DNA of 64,000 bases from Burkholderia sp. BCC1644 (GCF_902833225.1 NZ_CADFEI010000001.1:62001-126000), one strand, 5' to 3'. Positions 1-10,939 are shown, counted from the stretch's first letter. Notes: generated by a model from the letters alone, not told the origin. Numbers and translations are program-made.

Positions 1-1
1 C

Positions 2-823
2 GCGCCGGCCGAATGGTCGTCGGTGCTCGTCAGCTCGGGCACGGACGACGGCTACCGGCAGAAATACGATGCGTATGCGGCCGATACCGTGACCGACTAC
101 CTGCTGCGCGACCGCGACAACCCGTCGAGCGTGCTGGCGTGCATCGAGGCCGCGCGCTCGAACGCGCGGATGGTGCGCACGGCGCTGACGCGCGAAGCGT
201 GGGAGAGCGTGAACGGCGCGTGGCTCTCGTTGCGCCGCGCGCTTGCGGAGCCGGTGCCGGAGAGCGAGCTGCCGGCCGTGCTCGACCAGGTGAAGCGCGA
301 AACCGCGCTGATCCTCGGCAGCTTCTACAGCACGATGCTGCGCAACGAGATCTTCGATTTCGCGCAAATCGGCGCATTCATCGAGCGCGCGGACAACACC
401 GCACGGATCATCGACGTGAAGTACCACCTGCTGCTGCCGTCCGTGTCGCACGTCGGCACGATCCTCGACAACTACCAGTGGGAGACGATCCTGCGCTGCG
501 TCGCCGCGCACCGTTCGTACCGCTGGGTGTACGACGTGCAGTACAAGCCGATGAACATCGCCGACTACCTGATCCTGAACGGCCGCATGCCGCGTTCGCT
601 GCGTTATTGCTACGGGCGCGTCGTGTCGAGCCTGAACCTGCTCGCGAAGGATTACGGCGTGACACACCCGTGTCACGACACGGCCACGAAGATTCTGCAG
701 ATGCTGTCCGATACCTCGGTCGAGCGGATCTTCAAGAGCGGCCTGCACGAGTTCCTGACCGACTTCATCGGCCGCAACAACAGCCTCGGGATCGAAATCG
801 CCCAGGCTTACAACTTCGACTGA
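2..823 (+). CDS. Alpha-E domain protein, 5' truncated by window edge
   Basis: This is the C-terminal 273 residues of an alpha-E (DUF403) protein; the reading frame is open to the first base, so the true start lies outside. The helical text rich in ENxxR/ERxxN-like patches (for example FIERADNTARIID and NSLGIEIAQAYNFD at the C terminus) is characteristic. Alpha-E proteins are normally encoded beside a circularly permuted ATP-grasp protein and a transglutaminase, and are predicted to act with them in a peptide-ligase/peptide-modification system whose product is not known. The transglutaminase follows after 8 bases. The matching ATP-grasp gene is probably just upstream of the window. A fused ATP-grasp/alpha-E version lies at 5492-8140. 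Confidence 0.88.
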   Translation, partial: APAEWSSVLVSSGTDDGYRQKYDAYAADTVTDYLLRDRDNPSSVLACIEAARSNARMVRTALTREAWESVNGAWLSLRRALAEPVPESELPAVLDQVKRETALILGSFYSTMLRNEIFDFAQIGAFIERADNTARIIDVKYHLLLPSVSHVGTILDNYQWETILRCVAAHRSYRWVYDVQYKPMNIADYLILNGRMPRSLRYCYGRVVSSLNLLAKDYGVTHPCHDTATKILQMLSDTSVERIFKSGLHEFLTDFIGRNNSLGIEIAQAYNFD

Positions 824-831
824 GACTTGCC

Positions 832-1809
832 ATGCGACTCGCCATTCGACACATCTCGCGTTATCGGTTCGACGATCAAGCCACCCATGCGTTGCAACGG
901 CTGCGGCTGCGCCCGCAGTCGGGCCCCGGGCAGACGGTGCGCGCGTGGCAGGTCACGATCGACGGCGTCGAGCCGTCGCTGTCGTACGCCGACGGCCTCG
1001 GCAACCGGATCGACCTCGTGCGTCACGACCGCGGCGCGAAGGCCGAGATCGTCGTCATCGCGGCCGGCGTCGTCGAGACGCAGGACCGCGCGGGCATTCT
1101 CGGGAATCCCGAGGGTTATGCGCCGCCGTGGATCTTCGAGCGCGAGACCGCGCTCACGAAGGCCGGCGACACCGTGCGCGAGCTCACGGAAGCGCTGCCC
1201 ATCGATCCGCGCGGCCTCGACGCATTGCACTGGCTGATGACGGAAGTGCACGGCCGCATCGCGTATGCGCCGAACCTGGCCGCCGACGCGCCCGTCGACG
1301 CGGAAACCGCGCTGCAAAGCGGCGAGGGCACGAGCCGCGACCATGCGCATGCGTTCATCGCGGCCGCGCGCGTCCTGAAGATTCCCGCGCGCTATATCTC
1401 GGGCTACGTGCTCGCCGACAGCGCGATGCAACGCATCGCCGATGCGAAGCAGAACGCCGGCGACGCCGAAGAGGAGGAAGCGCTCGCGCTGCAGAGCGGC
1501 GAGGGCATGCAGCAGGTGCTCGGCGCGTCGCACGCCGCGCAATCGCAGGGGCTGCCGCAACCGGCGCTCGGCGCACAGCCGCTGGCCGCCGCGTTGATGC
1601 AGCAGCCGGCCGGCCATGCATGGGCCGAAGCCTATGTGGAAGGGCTCGGCTGGGTCGGGTTCGATCCGTTCATGAACCGCTGCCCGGACGAGCGCTACGT
1701 GCGCATCGCGGTCGGCCTCGACTATCGCGACGCGCAGCCGGTGACGGGGCTCGGCGCGACGGCCGTCGGCGTCGAGATCAGCGTCGTGCAGACGCCCGAG
1801 CTCGTCTGA
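832..1809 (+). CDS. Transglutaminase-like protein with Ser at the catalytic Cys position
   Basis: A 325-residue protein. The N-terminal beta region (residues 1-90, starting MRLAIRHISRYRF) and the transglutaminase-like core match bacterial transglutaminase-family proteins found with alpha-E and ATP-grasp genes. The catalytic loop, usually GVCxDxAH, here reads GTSRDHAH with Ser168 (codon AGC) where Cys is expected; the His is in HAWAEAYVEG and the Asp in GFDPF. Between core and His motif there is an insertion of roughly 70 residues, acid and Gln/Ala-rich, that carries a second copy of ALQSGEG (residues 219-225, first copy 160-166). ATG at 832 follows the alpha-E stop by 8 bases, so the two are probably co-translated. 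The enzyme may be inactive or use serine; this is inferred. Confidence 0.87.
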   Translation: MRLAIRHISRYRFDDQATHALQRLRLRPQSGPGQTVRAWQVTIDGVEPSLSYADGLGNRIDLVRHDRGAKAEIVVIAAGVVETQDRAGILGNPEGYAPPWIFERETALTKAGDTVRELTEALPIDPRGLDALHWLMTEVHGRIAYAPNLAADAPVDAETALQSGEGTSRDHAHAFIAAARVLKIPARYISGYVLADSAMQRIADAKQNAGDAEEEEALALQSGEGMQQVLGASHAAQSQGLPQPALGAQPLAAALMQQPAGHAWAEAYVEGLGWVGFDPFMNRCPDERYVRIAVGLDYRDAQPVTGLGATAVGVEISVVQTPELV

Positions 1810-1902
1810 GCCGACGCACGCTTTCGCCGAATCCGCCATGCCGGGCCGCCGCGTCGAGTGCGACGCGGCGTGCGCGGCCGGCCCAACCCGAACCGAGCTC
1901 CC

Positions 1903-4900
1903 ATGTCCATCCACGTCGCGCTGCATCACACCACCCGCTATCGCTACGACCAGCTCGTCAACCTCGGCCCGCAGGTCGTGCGGCTGCGTCCCGCGCCGCA
2001 TTGCCGGACGCCGATCCTCGCGTATTCGATGACGGTCGAGCCCGCGCAGCACTTCATCAACTGGCAGCAGGATCCGTTCTCGAACTATCTCGCGCGGCTC
2101 GTGTTTCCGGAGCGCACCGAGCATTTCGAGATCACGATCGATCTCGTCGCCGAGATGTCGGTGTACAACCCGTTCGACTTCTTCCTCGAAGCGAGCGCCG
2201 AACAATACCCGTTCAGCTACGACGACGCGCTGAAGACCGAGCTTGCACCGTACCTCGTGTGCGACCCGCGGACGAGCGCTTCGCCGCTGTTCCGCACGTA
2301 TCTCGACGGCGTCGATCTCACGCCGGCCGGCACCGTGAACTTCCTCGTCGCGCTGAACCAGCAGCTTCAGCGCGACATCGGCTATCTCGTGCGGATGGAG
2401 CCCGGTGTGCAGACGCCCGAGCAGACGCTCGAACTCGCGTCCGGCTCGTGCCGCGACAGCGCGTGGCTGCTCGTGCAGCTGTGCCGTCATCTCGGCATCG
2501 CCGCGCGTTTCGTATCGGGCTACCTGATCCAGCTCACACCCGACGTGAAATCGCTCGACGGCCCGAGCGGCACGTCGGTCGACTTCACCGACCTGCACGC
2601 GTGGTGCGAGGTCTACCTGCCGGGCGCCGGGTGGATCGGCTTCGACCCGACGTCGGGCCTGCTCGCCGGCGAAGGGCATATCCCGCTCGCATGCACGCCG
2701 CAGCCGACGAGCGCCGCGCCGGTCGAAGGGCTGATCGACGAGTGCGAGGTGTCGTTCGAGCACGAGATGACCGTGACGCGCGTGTACGAATCGCCGCGCG
2801 TGACGAAACCGTATACGGAATCGCAATGGGACGCCGTGCTGGCGCTCGGTACGCAGGTCGACGGCGCGCTGGCGGCCGGCGACGTGCGGCTCACGCAGGG
2901 CGGCGAGCCGACTTTCGTGTCGATCGACGATCGCGACGGCGCCGAATGGAACACCGACGCGCTCGGCCCGACCAAGCGCGGCTATGCGACCGAACTCGTG
3001 CAGCGGCTGCGCGCCGAATATGGCGACGGCGGCTTCCTGCACTTCGGGCAGGGCAAGTGGTATCCGGGCGAGCAATTGCCGCGCTGGGCGCTGTCGATCT
3101 TCTGGCGTGCCGACGGCCAGCCCGTGTGGCACGATCCGTCGCTGTTCGCCGACGAGCGCGAGCCGTCCGCGTATACGACCGACGACGCGAAGCGCTTCAT
3201 CGATGCGCTCGCCGCGCGGCTGAACCTGACCGACGAATTCATCCGGCCCGGTTATGAGGACGTCTGGTACTACCTGTGGCGCGAGCGCCGGCTGCCGGTC
3301 AACGTCGATCCGTTCGACTCGCGACTCGACGACGAGCTCGAGCGTGCGCGGCTGCGCAAGGTGTTCGATCAGCAGCTCGACAGCGTGGTCGGCTACGTGC
3401 TGCCGGTCAAGCGCACGGACGATCAGCCGGGCCGCGATCGGTCGGGCCTCGACGGGCCGCGCTGGCAGACGGGCCCGTGGTTCTTCCGCGACGAGCGGAT
3501 GTACCTCGTGCCCGGCGATTCGCCGATGGGTTATCGGCTGCCGCTCGATTCGCTGCCGTGGGCCAGCCGCGCCGACCATCCGTATCTCGTCGAGCGCGAT
3601 CCGTTCGCGCCGCGCGCCGCGCTGCCGGAAGCCGCCGCGATCCGCGCGCGCTACGCGGGCCCGGCCGATGCGCCGCGCTACCTGTCCGGCGTGCATCGCG
3701 AAGCGTCCGCGCAGACGGTCATGCAGTGGCGCAACGACGGCACGGCCGCGGACGGACGCACCGCGGCGCACGATCCGCAGCGCCGGCCCGAGCGCTTCGA
3801 ATCGGCCGCGTGGATCACGCGCACCGCGCTGTGCGTCGAAGTGCGCAAAGGCATCCTGTACCTGTTCATGCCGCCGCTCGCCGCGCTCGAGGATTATCTC
3901 GAACTGCTCGGCGCGATCGAGCTGACCGCGCACGCGCTTGGTGTAAAGCTCGTGCTCGAGGGCTACCCGCCGCCGCGCGATGCGCGGCTGAAGATGCTGC
4001 AAGTGACGCCCGATCCCGGCGTGATCGAAGTGAACATCCATCCGGCCGCGAGCTTCGACGAGCTCGTCGACCACACCGAATTCCTGTACGACGCCGCATG
4101 GCAGTCGCGGATGTGCAGCGAGAAGTTCATGGTCGACGGCCGCCACGTCGGCACGGGCGGCGGCAACCACTTCGTGCTCGGCGGCGCGACGCCGGCCGAC
4201 AGCCCGTTCCTGCGCCGTCCGGACCTGCTCGCGAGCCTGATTGCGTACTGGCACAACCACCCGTCGCTGTCGTACCTGTTCTCCGGGCTCTTCATCGGGC
4301 CGACGAGCCAGGCGCCGCGTGTCGACGAGGCGCGCAACGACCAGCTCTACGAACTCGACATCGCGTTCGCCGAGATCCAGCGCAACAAGCTGTTGTTCGG
4401 GCAGGACATGCCGCCGTGGCTCGTCGACCGCGTGCTGCGCAACCTGCTGATCGACGTGACGGGCAATACGCACCGCAGCGAGTTCTGTATCGACAAGCTG
4501 TATTCGCCCGATTCGTCGACCGGCCGGCTCGGCCTGCTCGAACTGCGCGCGTTCGAGATGCCGCCGCATGCGCGGATGAGCATCGTGCAGCAACTGCTGC
4601 TGCGCGCGCTGGTCGCGCGTTTCTGGGCCGCGCCGTACACGACGCCGCTCACGCGCTGGGGCACCGCGCTGCACGACCGCTTCATGCTGCCCGGGTTTCT
4701 TCAGATGGATTTCGACGATGTGCTGGCCGAACTTCGCGATGCCGGTTTCGCGTTCGATCCGGCGTGGTTCGCGCCGCACTTCGAATTCCGCTTCCCGCTG
4801 TTCGGCCAGATCGCGGTGAATGGCATGCAGCTGTCGCTGCGCGGCGCGCTGGAGCCGTGGCACGTGATGGGCGAGGAGGGGGCGCCCGGCGGCACGGTGC

Positions 4901-5331
4901 GCTACGTCGATTCGTCGGTCGAGCGGCTCGAAGTGCGCGTGACGGGGCTGAACGACAACCGGCACGTCGTAACCGTCAACGGCCGCGCGTTGCCGCTGCA
5001 GCCGACCGGCACCGTCGGCGAGTACGTCGCGGGCGTCCGGTACAAGGCATGGGCGCCGCCGTCCGCGCTGCATCCGACCATCGGCGTGCACGCGCCGCTC
5101 ACGTTCGACATCGTCGATACGTGGCTGCACCGCTCGCTGGGCGGCTGCCGCTATCACGTCGCGCATCCGGGCGGCCGAAACTACGCGACGTTCCCGGTCA
5201 ATGCATACGAAGCCGAGAGCCGCCGGCTCGCACGCTTCGTCGAGATGGGGCATACGCCGGGGCGGATGGAGGTCGCGGCTGCCGCGCCGAGCCGCGAATT
5301 CCCGTTCACGCTCGACTTGCGGCGGCCGTGA
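1903..5331 (+). CDS. Large transglutaminase / DUF2126 protein
   Basis: A 1142-residue protein typical in length of the DUF2126 family. Residues 1-290 form a transglutaminase-like domain with an intact triad: Cys183 in SGSCRDSAW, His232 in DLHAWCEVY and Asp248 in GFDPTSG. The rest is the DUF2126 region, including the conserved stretch GGEPTFVSIDDRDG near residue 340 and KFMVDGRHVGTGGGNHF near 740. The family is found almost only beside alpha-E and permuted ATP-grasp proteins; substrate and product are unknown. ATG at 1903 is chosen because MSIHVALHHTTRYRYD is the normal family N terminus; the frame stays open 15 codons upstream. It is 93 bases downstream of the previous gene and on the same strand. 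Confidence 0.93.
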   Translation: MSIHVALHHTTRYRYDQLVNLGPQVVRLRPAPHCRTPILAYSMTVEPAQHFINWQQDPFSNYLARLVFPERTEHFEITIDLVAEMSVYNPFDFFLEASAEQYPFSYDDALKTELAPYLVCDPRTSASPLFRTYLDGVDLTPAGTVNFLVALNQQLQRDIGYLVRMEPGVQTPEQTLELASGSCRDSAWLLVQLCRHLGIAARFVSGYLIQLTPDVKSLDGPSGTSVDFTDLHAWCEVYLPGAGWIGFDPTSGLLAGEGHIPLACTPQPTSAAPVEGLIDECEVSFEHEMTVTRVYESPRVTKPYTESQWDAVLALGTQVDGALAAGDVRLTQGGEPTFVSIDDRDGAEWNTDALGPTKRGYATELVQRLRAEYGDGGFLHFGQGKWYPGEQLPRWALSIFWRADGQPVWHDPSLFADEREPSAYTTDDAKRFIDALAARLNLTDEFIRPGYEDVWYYLWRERRLPVNVDPFDSRLDDELERARLRKVFDQQLDSVVGYVLPVKRTDDQPGRDRSGLDGPRWQTGPWFFRDERMYLVPGDSPMGYRLPLDSLPWASRADHPYLVERDPFAPRAALPEAAAIRARYAGPADAPRYLSGVHREASAQTVMQWRNDGTAADGRTAAHDPQRRPERFESAAWITRTALCVEVRKGILYLFMPPLAALEDYLELLGAIELTAHALGVKLVLEGYPPPRDARLKMLQVTPDPGVIEVNIHPAASFDELVDHTEFLYDAAWQSRMCSEKFMVDGRHVGTGGGNHFVLGGATPADSPFLRRPDLLASLIAYWHNHPSLSYLFSGLFIGPTSQAPRVDEARNDQLYELDIAFAEIQRNKLLFGQDMPPWLVDRVLRNLLIDVTGNTHRSEFCIDKLYSPDSSTGRLGLLELRAFEMPPHARMSIVQQLLLRALVARFWAAPYTTPLTRWGTALHDRFMLPGFLQMDFDDVLAELRDAGFAFDPAWFAPHFEFRFPLFGQIAVNGMQLSLRGALEPWHVMGEEGAPGGTVRYVDSSVERLEVRVTGLNDNRHVVTVNGRALPLQPTGTVGEYVAGVRYKAWAPPSALHPTIGVHAPLTFDIVDTWLHRSLGGCRYHVAHPGGRNYATFPVNAYEAESRRLARFVEMGHTPGRMEVAAAAPSREFPFTLDLRRP

Positions 5332-5491
5332 TCCAGCGATGACGGGGCGGATGACGATACGCGGCTCGCGACCTCCCGGCGGGCTCGCCGGAATGCTAGG
5401 ATGCGGGCAGATTGCGGCCGCGCGCCGCCGCAGCTTGCCGCTGGTGCGGCGGCGCGCACGCGCGGTTGCACCCTGAAGACGGAACGACATC

Positions 5492-8140
5492 GTGCCGCCC
5501 ATTGACACCGATCATCTCGCCGCCCCCGACGCGATGCCCACGCTTTTTGATTCCGGCGCGCAGCCGGATGCCGCCGAACTGGCCGCCGCGCTCGCGGCGC
5601 CCGCGGCGGCCGGCCGTTACGACGAACTGCGCGGCAGCGCGGCCGGCCTGAACGCGCCTGCGCTCGCGCCCGCGTGGCGCAGTTTCTTCACATCGATCGG
5701 CAGCGACGGCGTGGCCGACCTCGATCGTCGCGCCGACGCACTGCACCGGCGCATGTGCGAGAACGGCCTGTTCTACCAACTGCACGAGCAGCGCGCCGGC
5801 GACGGCGCGGTCGGCCCGTGGTCGCTCGACCTGCTGCCGCTGATCGTCACGCCCGAGGACTGGGTCGCGATCGAGCGCGGCGTGCTGCAGCGCGTGCGGC
5901 TGCTCAACGCGACGCTGGCCGACCTGTACGGCCCTCAGATGATCCTGCAGCGCGGGTTGCTGCCGCCGGCGCTCGTCACCGGCCATCCCGGCTATCTGCG
6001 CGCGATGCGCGGCGCACGCGTGCCGGGCGACACCTGGCTGCATGTCGTCGCGTTCGATCTCGCGCGCGGCCCCGACGGGCAGTGGCGGATCGTCGCGCAG
6101 CACACGCAGGGCGCGGCCGGACTCGGCTACCTGCTCGAAAACCGCCTGATCGTGTCGCGGCTCTTTCCGCGCGGGTTTCGCGGGCTGCGCGTGCAGCGGC
6201 TCGCGTCCGCGTACCGCGCATTGCTGCAGAGCATGCAGTCGCTCAGCCCGGCCCGCAAGAACTCGCGGATCGTGTTGCTGACGCCGGGGCCGCACAGCGC
6301 GACATATTTCGAGCACGCGTATCTTGCGCGCTACCTCGGCCTCACGCTCGTCGAAGGCGGCGACCTGACCGCCCGCGACAACCGCGTATTCCTGAAGACG
6401 CTACGCGGGCTCGAGCCGGTGCACGGCATCCTGCGCCGCGTCGACGACGCGTGGCTCGATCCGCTCGAACTGCGCCCCGATTCGATGCTCGGCGTGCCGG
6501 GGCTGTTGCAGGCCGTGCGCGCGGGCAACGTGCTGCTCGCGAACGCGCCGGGCTCGGGCTTCCTCGAATCGCCGGCGATGCTCGGCTTCATGCCGCGCCT
6601 CGCCGAAGGGCTGCTCGGCGAAACGCTGACGCTGCCGGCCGTGCATTCGTGGTGGTGCGGCGAGGAGGCTGCCTGTGCCGACGCGCTGCCGCATCTCGCG
6701 CGCAGTATCGTCAAGGCATCCTATCCACCCGAGGGGCAGGCCGGCGGCGCGTTCGAACCGGTGATCGGCGCGCGGCTCACGCAGGCGCAGCTGGCCGAAT
6801 GGCGCGCACGAATCCTCGCGCAGCCCGAACACTACACGGTGCAGGCCGACCTGCCGCTGTCGCAGGCGCCGACCTGGCCGCGGCCCGACGCGCCCGACGG
6901 CAACGGCAGCGCACGCATCGTGCCGAAGCCGCTGCTGATGCGCGTCTTCGCGCTCGCCGACGGCGCGCAGCGCTGGCGGCTCCTGCCGGGCGGGTTGTCG
7001 CGGGTCGGCACGCGCGACACGCTGTTCAATGCGCCGATGCCGCGCGGCGGCAGCACCGTCGATACGTGGGTGATGACCGAAGGCATCGTCGATTCGACGA
7101 CGCTGCTGCAGACGCACCTCGGTCCTGACGACCTCGTCGAACGGCCGCGCGCGATCGCGAGCCGGGCGGCCGAGAACCTGTTCTGGCTCGGCCGTTACAC
7201 CGAGCGGGCGACCAACCTGATGCGACTGGCGCGCGCCGCGCTCGAAAGGCTGCGCGGCGAAGACGACGTCGACAGTCCCGCGCATCTGGAGCTGATCGAC
7301 ACGCTGTGCCGCGATACGGGCCTGATCGCGGCCGACGCGCCGAATGCCGTCGATGCGCCGCGCGCGTTCCAGCATGCGCTCGCGACCTCGCTGACGCGCG
7401 GCGCGGATCGCACGTCGGGCATCGCGTCGTGCCTGTTCGGGATGCGCGGCGCGGCCGCCGCGATCCGCGAACGGCTGTCGAGCGATCAATGGCGCCTGAT
7501 CGACGACGCGACACAATTGTTCGCGGACAGTGCCGGCCTGCCCGAGGCCGAAGAACAGATCGGCAACGAAGCGCTGCTGCTGCTGGAGCGCCTCGGCCTG
7601 CTGCTCGGCGCGATCACCGGCGCGCAGACCGACAACATGACGCGCGACGACGGCTGGCGCCTGCTGTCGATCGGCCGGCAGATCGACCGGCTGGACTTCC
7701 TGTGCAGCGTGCTGAAGTTCGCGTTCGACGAAGGCGCGGTGCATCGGCAGGACGGTTTCGAACTCGTGCTGGAGCTGTTCGACAGCACGATCACGTTCCG
7801 CTCGCGGTTCCAGCGCGGCTTTGATGTCGCGCCGCTGCTGTCGCTCGTGCTGCTCGATACCGACAACCCGCGCTCGCTCGGCTGGGTCGTGCAGGCGCTG
7901 CGCGGCCGGTTGACGAAAGTCGAGCGCAGCGAAGGTTATGCACTGTCCGAGCTGGCCGAGACGATTCCGGACGTGCCCGCGTGGTCGCTGCACGAGCTTT
8001 GCGAAACCGCCGAGGGCGGCCGGCACGACAAGCTGCTCGCCGCGCTCGACACGACGGTGAAGGCGGTGTGGGAACTGTCGAACCGGATCGGCGAACGCTA
8101 TTTCAGCCACGTGCGCGAGGCGGGCAGGACGCTATGGTGA
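5492..8140 (+). CDS. Circularly permuted ATP-grasp protein fused to alpha-E domain
   Basis: An 882-residue fusion. Residues about 60-520 match the circularly permuted ATP-grasp (DUF404/DUF407) proteins, with motifs such as EDWVAIERGVLQR, YGPQMILQRGLL and ILLTPGPHSATYFEHAYLAR-like text (the start residue of that stretch reads V). Residues about 550-875 are an alpha-E domain beginning RAAENLFWLGRYTERATN. ATP-grasp enzymes form amide bonds through acyl-phosphates, so the protein is predicted to build or modify a peptide; the real substrate is unknown. In the neighbouring module the alpha-E part is a separate protein (2-823), so the window holds both a split and a fused version. GTG at 5492 is the longest start; ATG at 5534 is an alternative. 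The stop overlaps the next gene. Confidence 0.92.
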   Translation: MPPIDTDHLAAPDAMPTLFDSGAQPDAAELAAALAAPAAAGRYDELRGSAAGLNAPALAPAWRSFFTSIGSDGVADLDRRADALHRRMCENGLFYQLHEQRAGDGAVGPWSLDLLPLIVTPEDWVAIERGVLQRVRLLNATLADLYGPQMILQRGLLPPALVTGHPGYLRAMRGARVPGDTWLHVVAFDLARGPDGQWRIVAQHTQGAAGLGYLLENRLIVSRLFPRGFRGLRVQRLASAYRALLQSMQSLSPARKNSRIVLLTPGPHSATYFEHAYLARYLGLTLVEGGDLTARDNRVFLKTLRGLEPVHGILRRVDDAWLDPLELRPDSMLGVPGLLQAVRAGNVLLANAPGSGFLESPAMLGFMPRLAEGLLGETLTLPAVHSWWCGEEAACADALPHLARSIVKASYPPEGQAGGAFEPVIGARLTQAQLAEWRARILAQPEHYTVQADLPLSQAPTWPRPDAPDGNGSARIVPKPLLMRVFALADGAQRWRLLPGGLSRVGTRDTLFNAPMPRGGSTVDTWVMTEGIVDSTTLLQTHLGPDDLVERPRAIASRAAENLFWLGRYTERATNLMRLARAALERLRGEDDVDSPAHLELIDTLCRDTGLIAADAPNAVDAPRAFQHALATSLTRGADRTSGIASCLFGMRGAAAAIRERLSSDQWRLIDDATQLFADSAGLPEAEEQIGNEALLLLERLGLLLGAITGAQTDNMTRDDGWRLLSIGRQIDRLDFLCSVLKFAFDEGAVHRQDGFELVLELFDSTITFRSRFQRGFDVAPLLSLVLLDTDNPRSLGWVVQALRGRLTKVERSEGYALSELAETIPDVPAWSLHELCETAEGGRHDKLLAALDTTVKAVWELSNRIGERYFSHVREAGRTLW

Positions 8141-9177
8141 CGACGAAAGGCGCGGTAAAGGCGCCGTCTGGCGCGGGCAATGCACGACCCGCAGCGACAC
8201 CGAGCGCACCGGTCGCACCGGCCGCCGTTGCACCGGGCCGGTTGCTGCGCGTCACGCACGATACCGAATACCGGTATGCGGCGCGTGTCGAATCCGCGCA
8301 GCACCAGGCGCGCCTGCAACCGCTCGTGACGCCGCGCCAGCAAGTGCTGTCGTTCTCGCTCGACATCGAGCCCGCTCCGGAATCCGTCGGCACGGAGATC
8401 GACGCATTCGGCAATGCGCGCGCGTCGTTCGCGCTGAACCAGCCGCACGACGCGCTGCTCGTGCGCAGCCGCAGCACGGTGCGCGTGACGCCGCCCGTGT
8501 GGTCGCTCGGCGCGCGCGGCGAGCCGCCGCCTGCGATCGCAAATCCCGATGCAAAACGTGCGACCGCGTGGGAAGCCGTGCGTGACCGCTTGCGGTTCCG
8601 CGCGGGGCAGCCGTACGACGCGGCGAGCGAATTCGTGTTCGCGTCGCCGCACGTCGCGTGCGATCCCGAACTCGCCGCGTATGCGGCCGCGAGCTTCACG
8701 CCGCAACGTCCGCTCGTGCAGGCCGCCTGGGACCTGATGCGGCGCGTGCACGCCGATTTCGCGTACACGCCGAACAGCACCGACATCACGACGTCGGCGC
8801 TCGATGCGCTGCGGTTGCGCAAGGGTGTCTGCCAGGATTTCGCGCACGTGATGATCGGCGCGTTGCGCTCGCTCGGGCTGGCCGCGCGTTACGTGAGCGG
8901 CTATCTGCTCACGCAGCCGCCGCCCGGTCAGCCGCGGCTGATCGGCGCCGATGCGTCGCATGCGTGGGTCGAGGTGTACGACCCGGCATGGCCCGAGGAC
9001 AACGGCTGGCTGCAGCTCGATCCGACCAACGATCGCGCGCCGGGCGACGACTACGTGATGCTGTCGATCGGCCGCGACTATGCCGATGTGACGCCGCTGC
9101 GCGGCGTGATCCGCGGCGGCGGCGCGGATCAGGAGCTGAAGGTCGGGGTGACGGTCGAGCCGCTCGACGTGCCGTAA
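8134..9177 (+). CDS. Transglutaminase family protein, intact catalytic Cys
   Basis: A 347-residue protein. A low-complexity Ala/Pro/Thr leader (residues 1-35) precedes the beta region starting LLRVTHDTEYRY and the transglutaminase core with Cys233 in GVCQDFAHVM, His276 in ASHAWVEVY and Asp297 in LDPTND. All three catalytic residues are present, unlike the protein at 832-1809. The ATG overlaps the stop of the ATP-grasp/alpha-E fusion by seven bases, so translation is almost certainly coupled. In the family this protein is thought to cleave or transfer peptides made or modified by the ATP-grasp partner; that is a proposal from gene neighbourhood, not a demonstrated activity. Confidence 0.93.
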   Translation: MVTTKGAVKAPSGAGNARPAATPSAPVAPAAVAPGRLLRVTHDTEYRYAARVESAQHQARLQPLVTPRQQVLSFSLDIEPAPESVGTEIDAFGNARASFALNQPHDALLVRSRSTVRVTPPVWSLGARGEPPPAIANPDAKRATAWEAVRDRLRFRAGQPYDAASEFVFASPHVACDPELAAYAAASFTPQRPLVQAAWDLMRRVHADFAYTPNSTDITTSALDALRLRKGVCQDFAHVMIGALRSLGLAARYVSGYLLTQPPPGQPRLIGADASHAWVEVYDPAWPEDNGWLQLDPTNDRAPGDDYVMLSIGRDYADVTPLRGVIRGGGADQELKVGVTVEPLDVP

Positions 9178-9355
9178 CGCGTGACGCCCATGCGGGCGAT
9201 TTCCCGTTTAAGTCTTCGTTAATACTGCACGCCTAGCATGGTGATGCCGGCGAATGGTCCGGACCATTGTCCGGCGCCGGCGGCACGCGCGGGTGCGTCG
9301 ACGTTACGGCGCCGCGCCGTCACGCGTCGCCATTCCCCTGCAACGGCGACAGATC

Positions 9356-9628
9356 ATGATCAAGAACTTCGACTACACGCTCGGCAGCGAGACGATTGCG
9401 CTCTGCGCGAGCTTCGGCGCGGGGCCGGCGTGGCGCCGTGTGCTCGTGAGCCGCGCGGATTCGATGGAGACGCTGGTGGTGCTCGACGCGCGCGGGCTGT
9501 CGGGCTTGCTGAAGGTGGCGACCGAAGAGCCGGAAGGGCTGCTCGACGACGCGATCCGCAAGGTCGGCGACGAGCAGCTCGTCGAGCGGGCGATCAGCGG
9601 CAGGACGATCGTCGAAACCGCGCTTTGA
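9356..9628 (+). CDS. Hypothetical protein, 90 residues
   Basis: A 90-residue acidic/neutral protein starting MIKNFDYTLGSETIAL and ending GRTIVETAL. No signal peptide, membrane segment or familiar motif is seen. ATG at 9356 is preferred over an upstream in-frame start at 9254 because the upstream residues are Arg-rich and look non-coding. It lies 178 bases after the transglutaminase, on the same strand, but the gap is long for an operon, so a separate promoter is likely. Codon use matches the core genes around it. I do not recognise a function. Confidence 0.65.
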   Translation: MIKNFDYTLGSETIALCASFGAGPAWRRVLVSRADSMETLVVLDARGLSGLLKVATEEPEGLLDDAIRKVGDEQLVERAISGRTIVETAL

Positions 9629-9685
9629 TCGGGCGGCGCGTGTGCGTGCCGGCAGCACGCGCCGCGTTGCATTGCACTGCGTGGA

Positions 9686-10939
<1,254 letters not shown>

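Noticed and set aside
1445-1506. Possible frameshift in the transglutaminase at the long insertion
   Set aside because: The frame stays open and the His and Asp motifs follow in the same frame, so it is an in-frame insertion.
808-5508. 1566-codon open frame on the minus strand opposite the transglutaminase genes
   Set aside because: Arg/Ala/His/Asp-rich text with no domain; it is the GC-skew shadow of the plus-strand genes, which have intact motifs.
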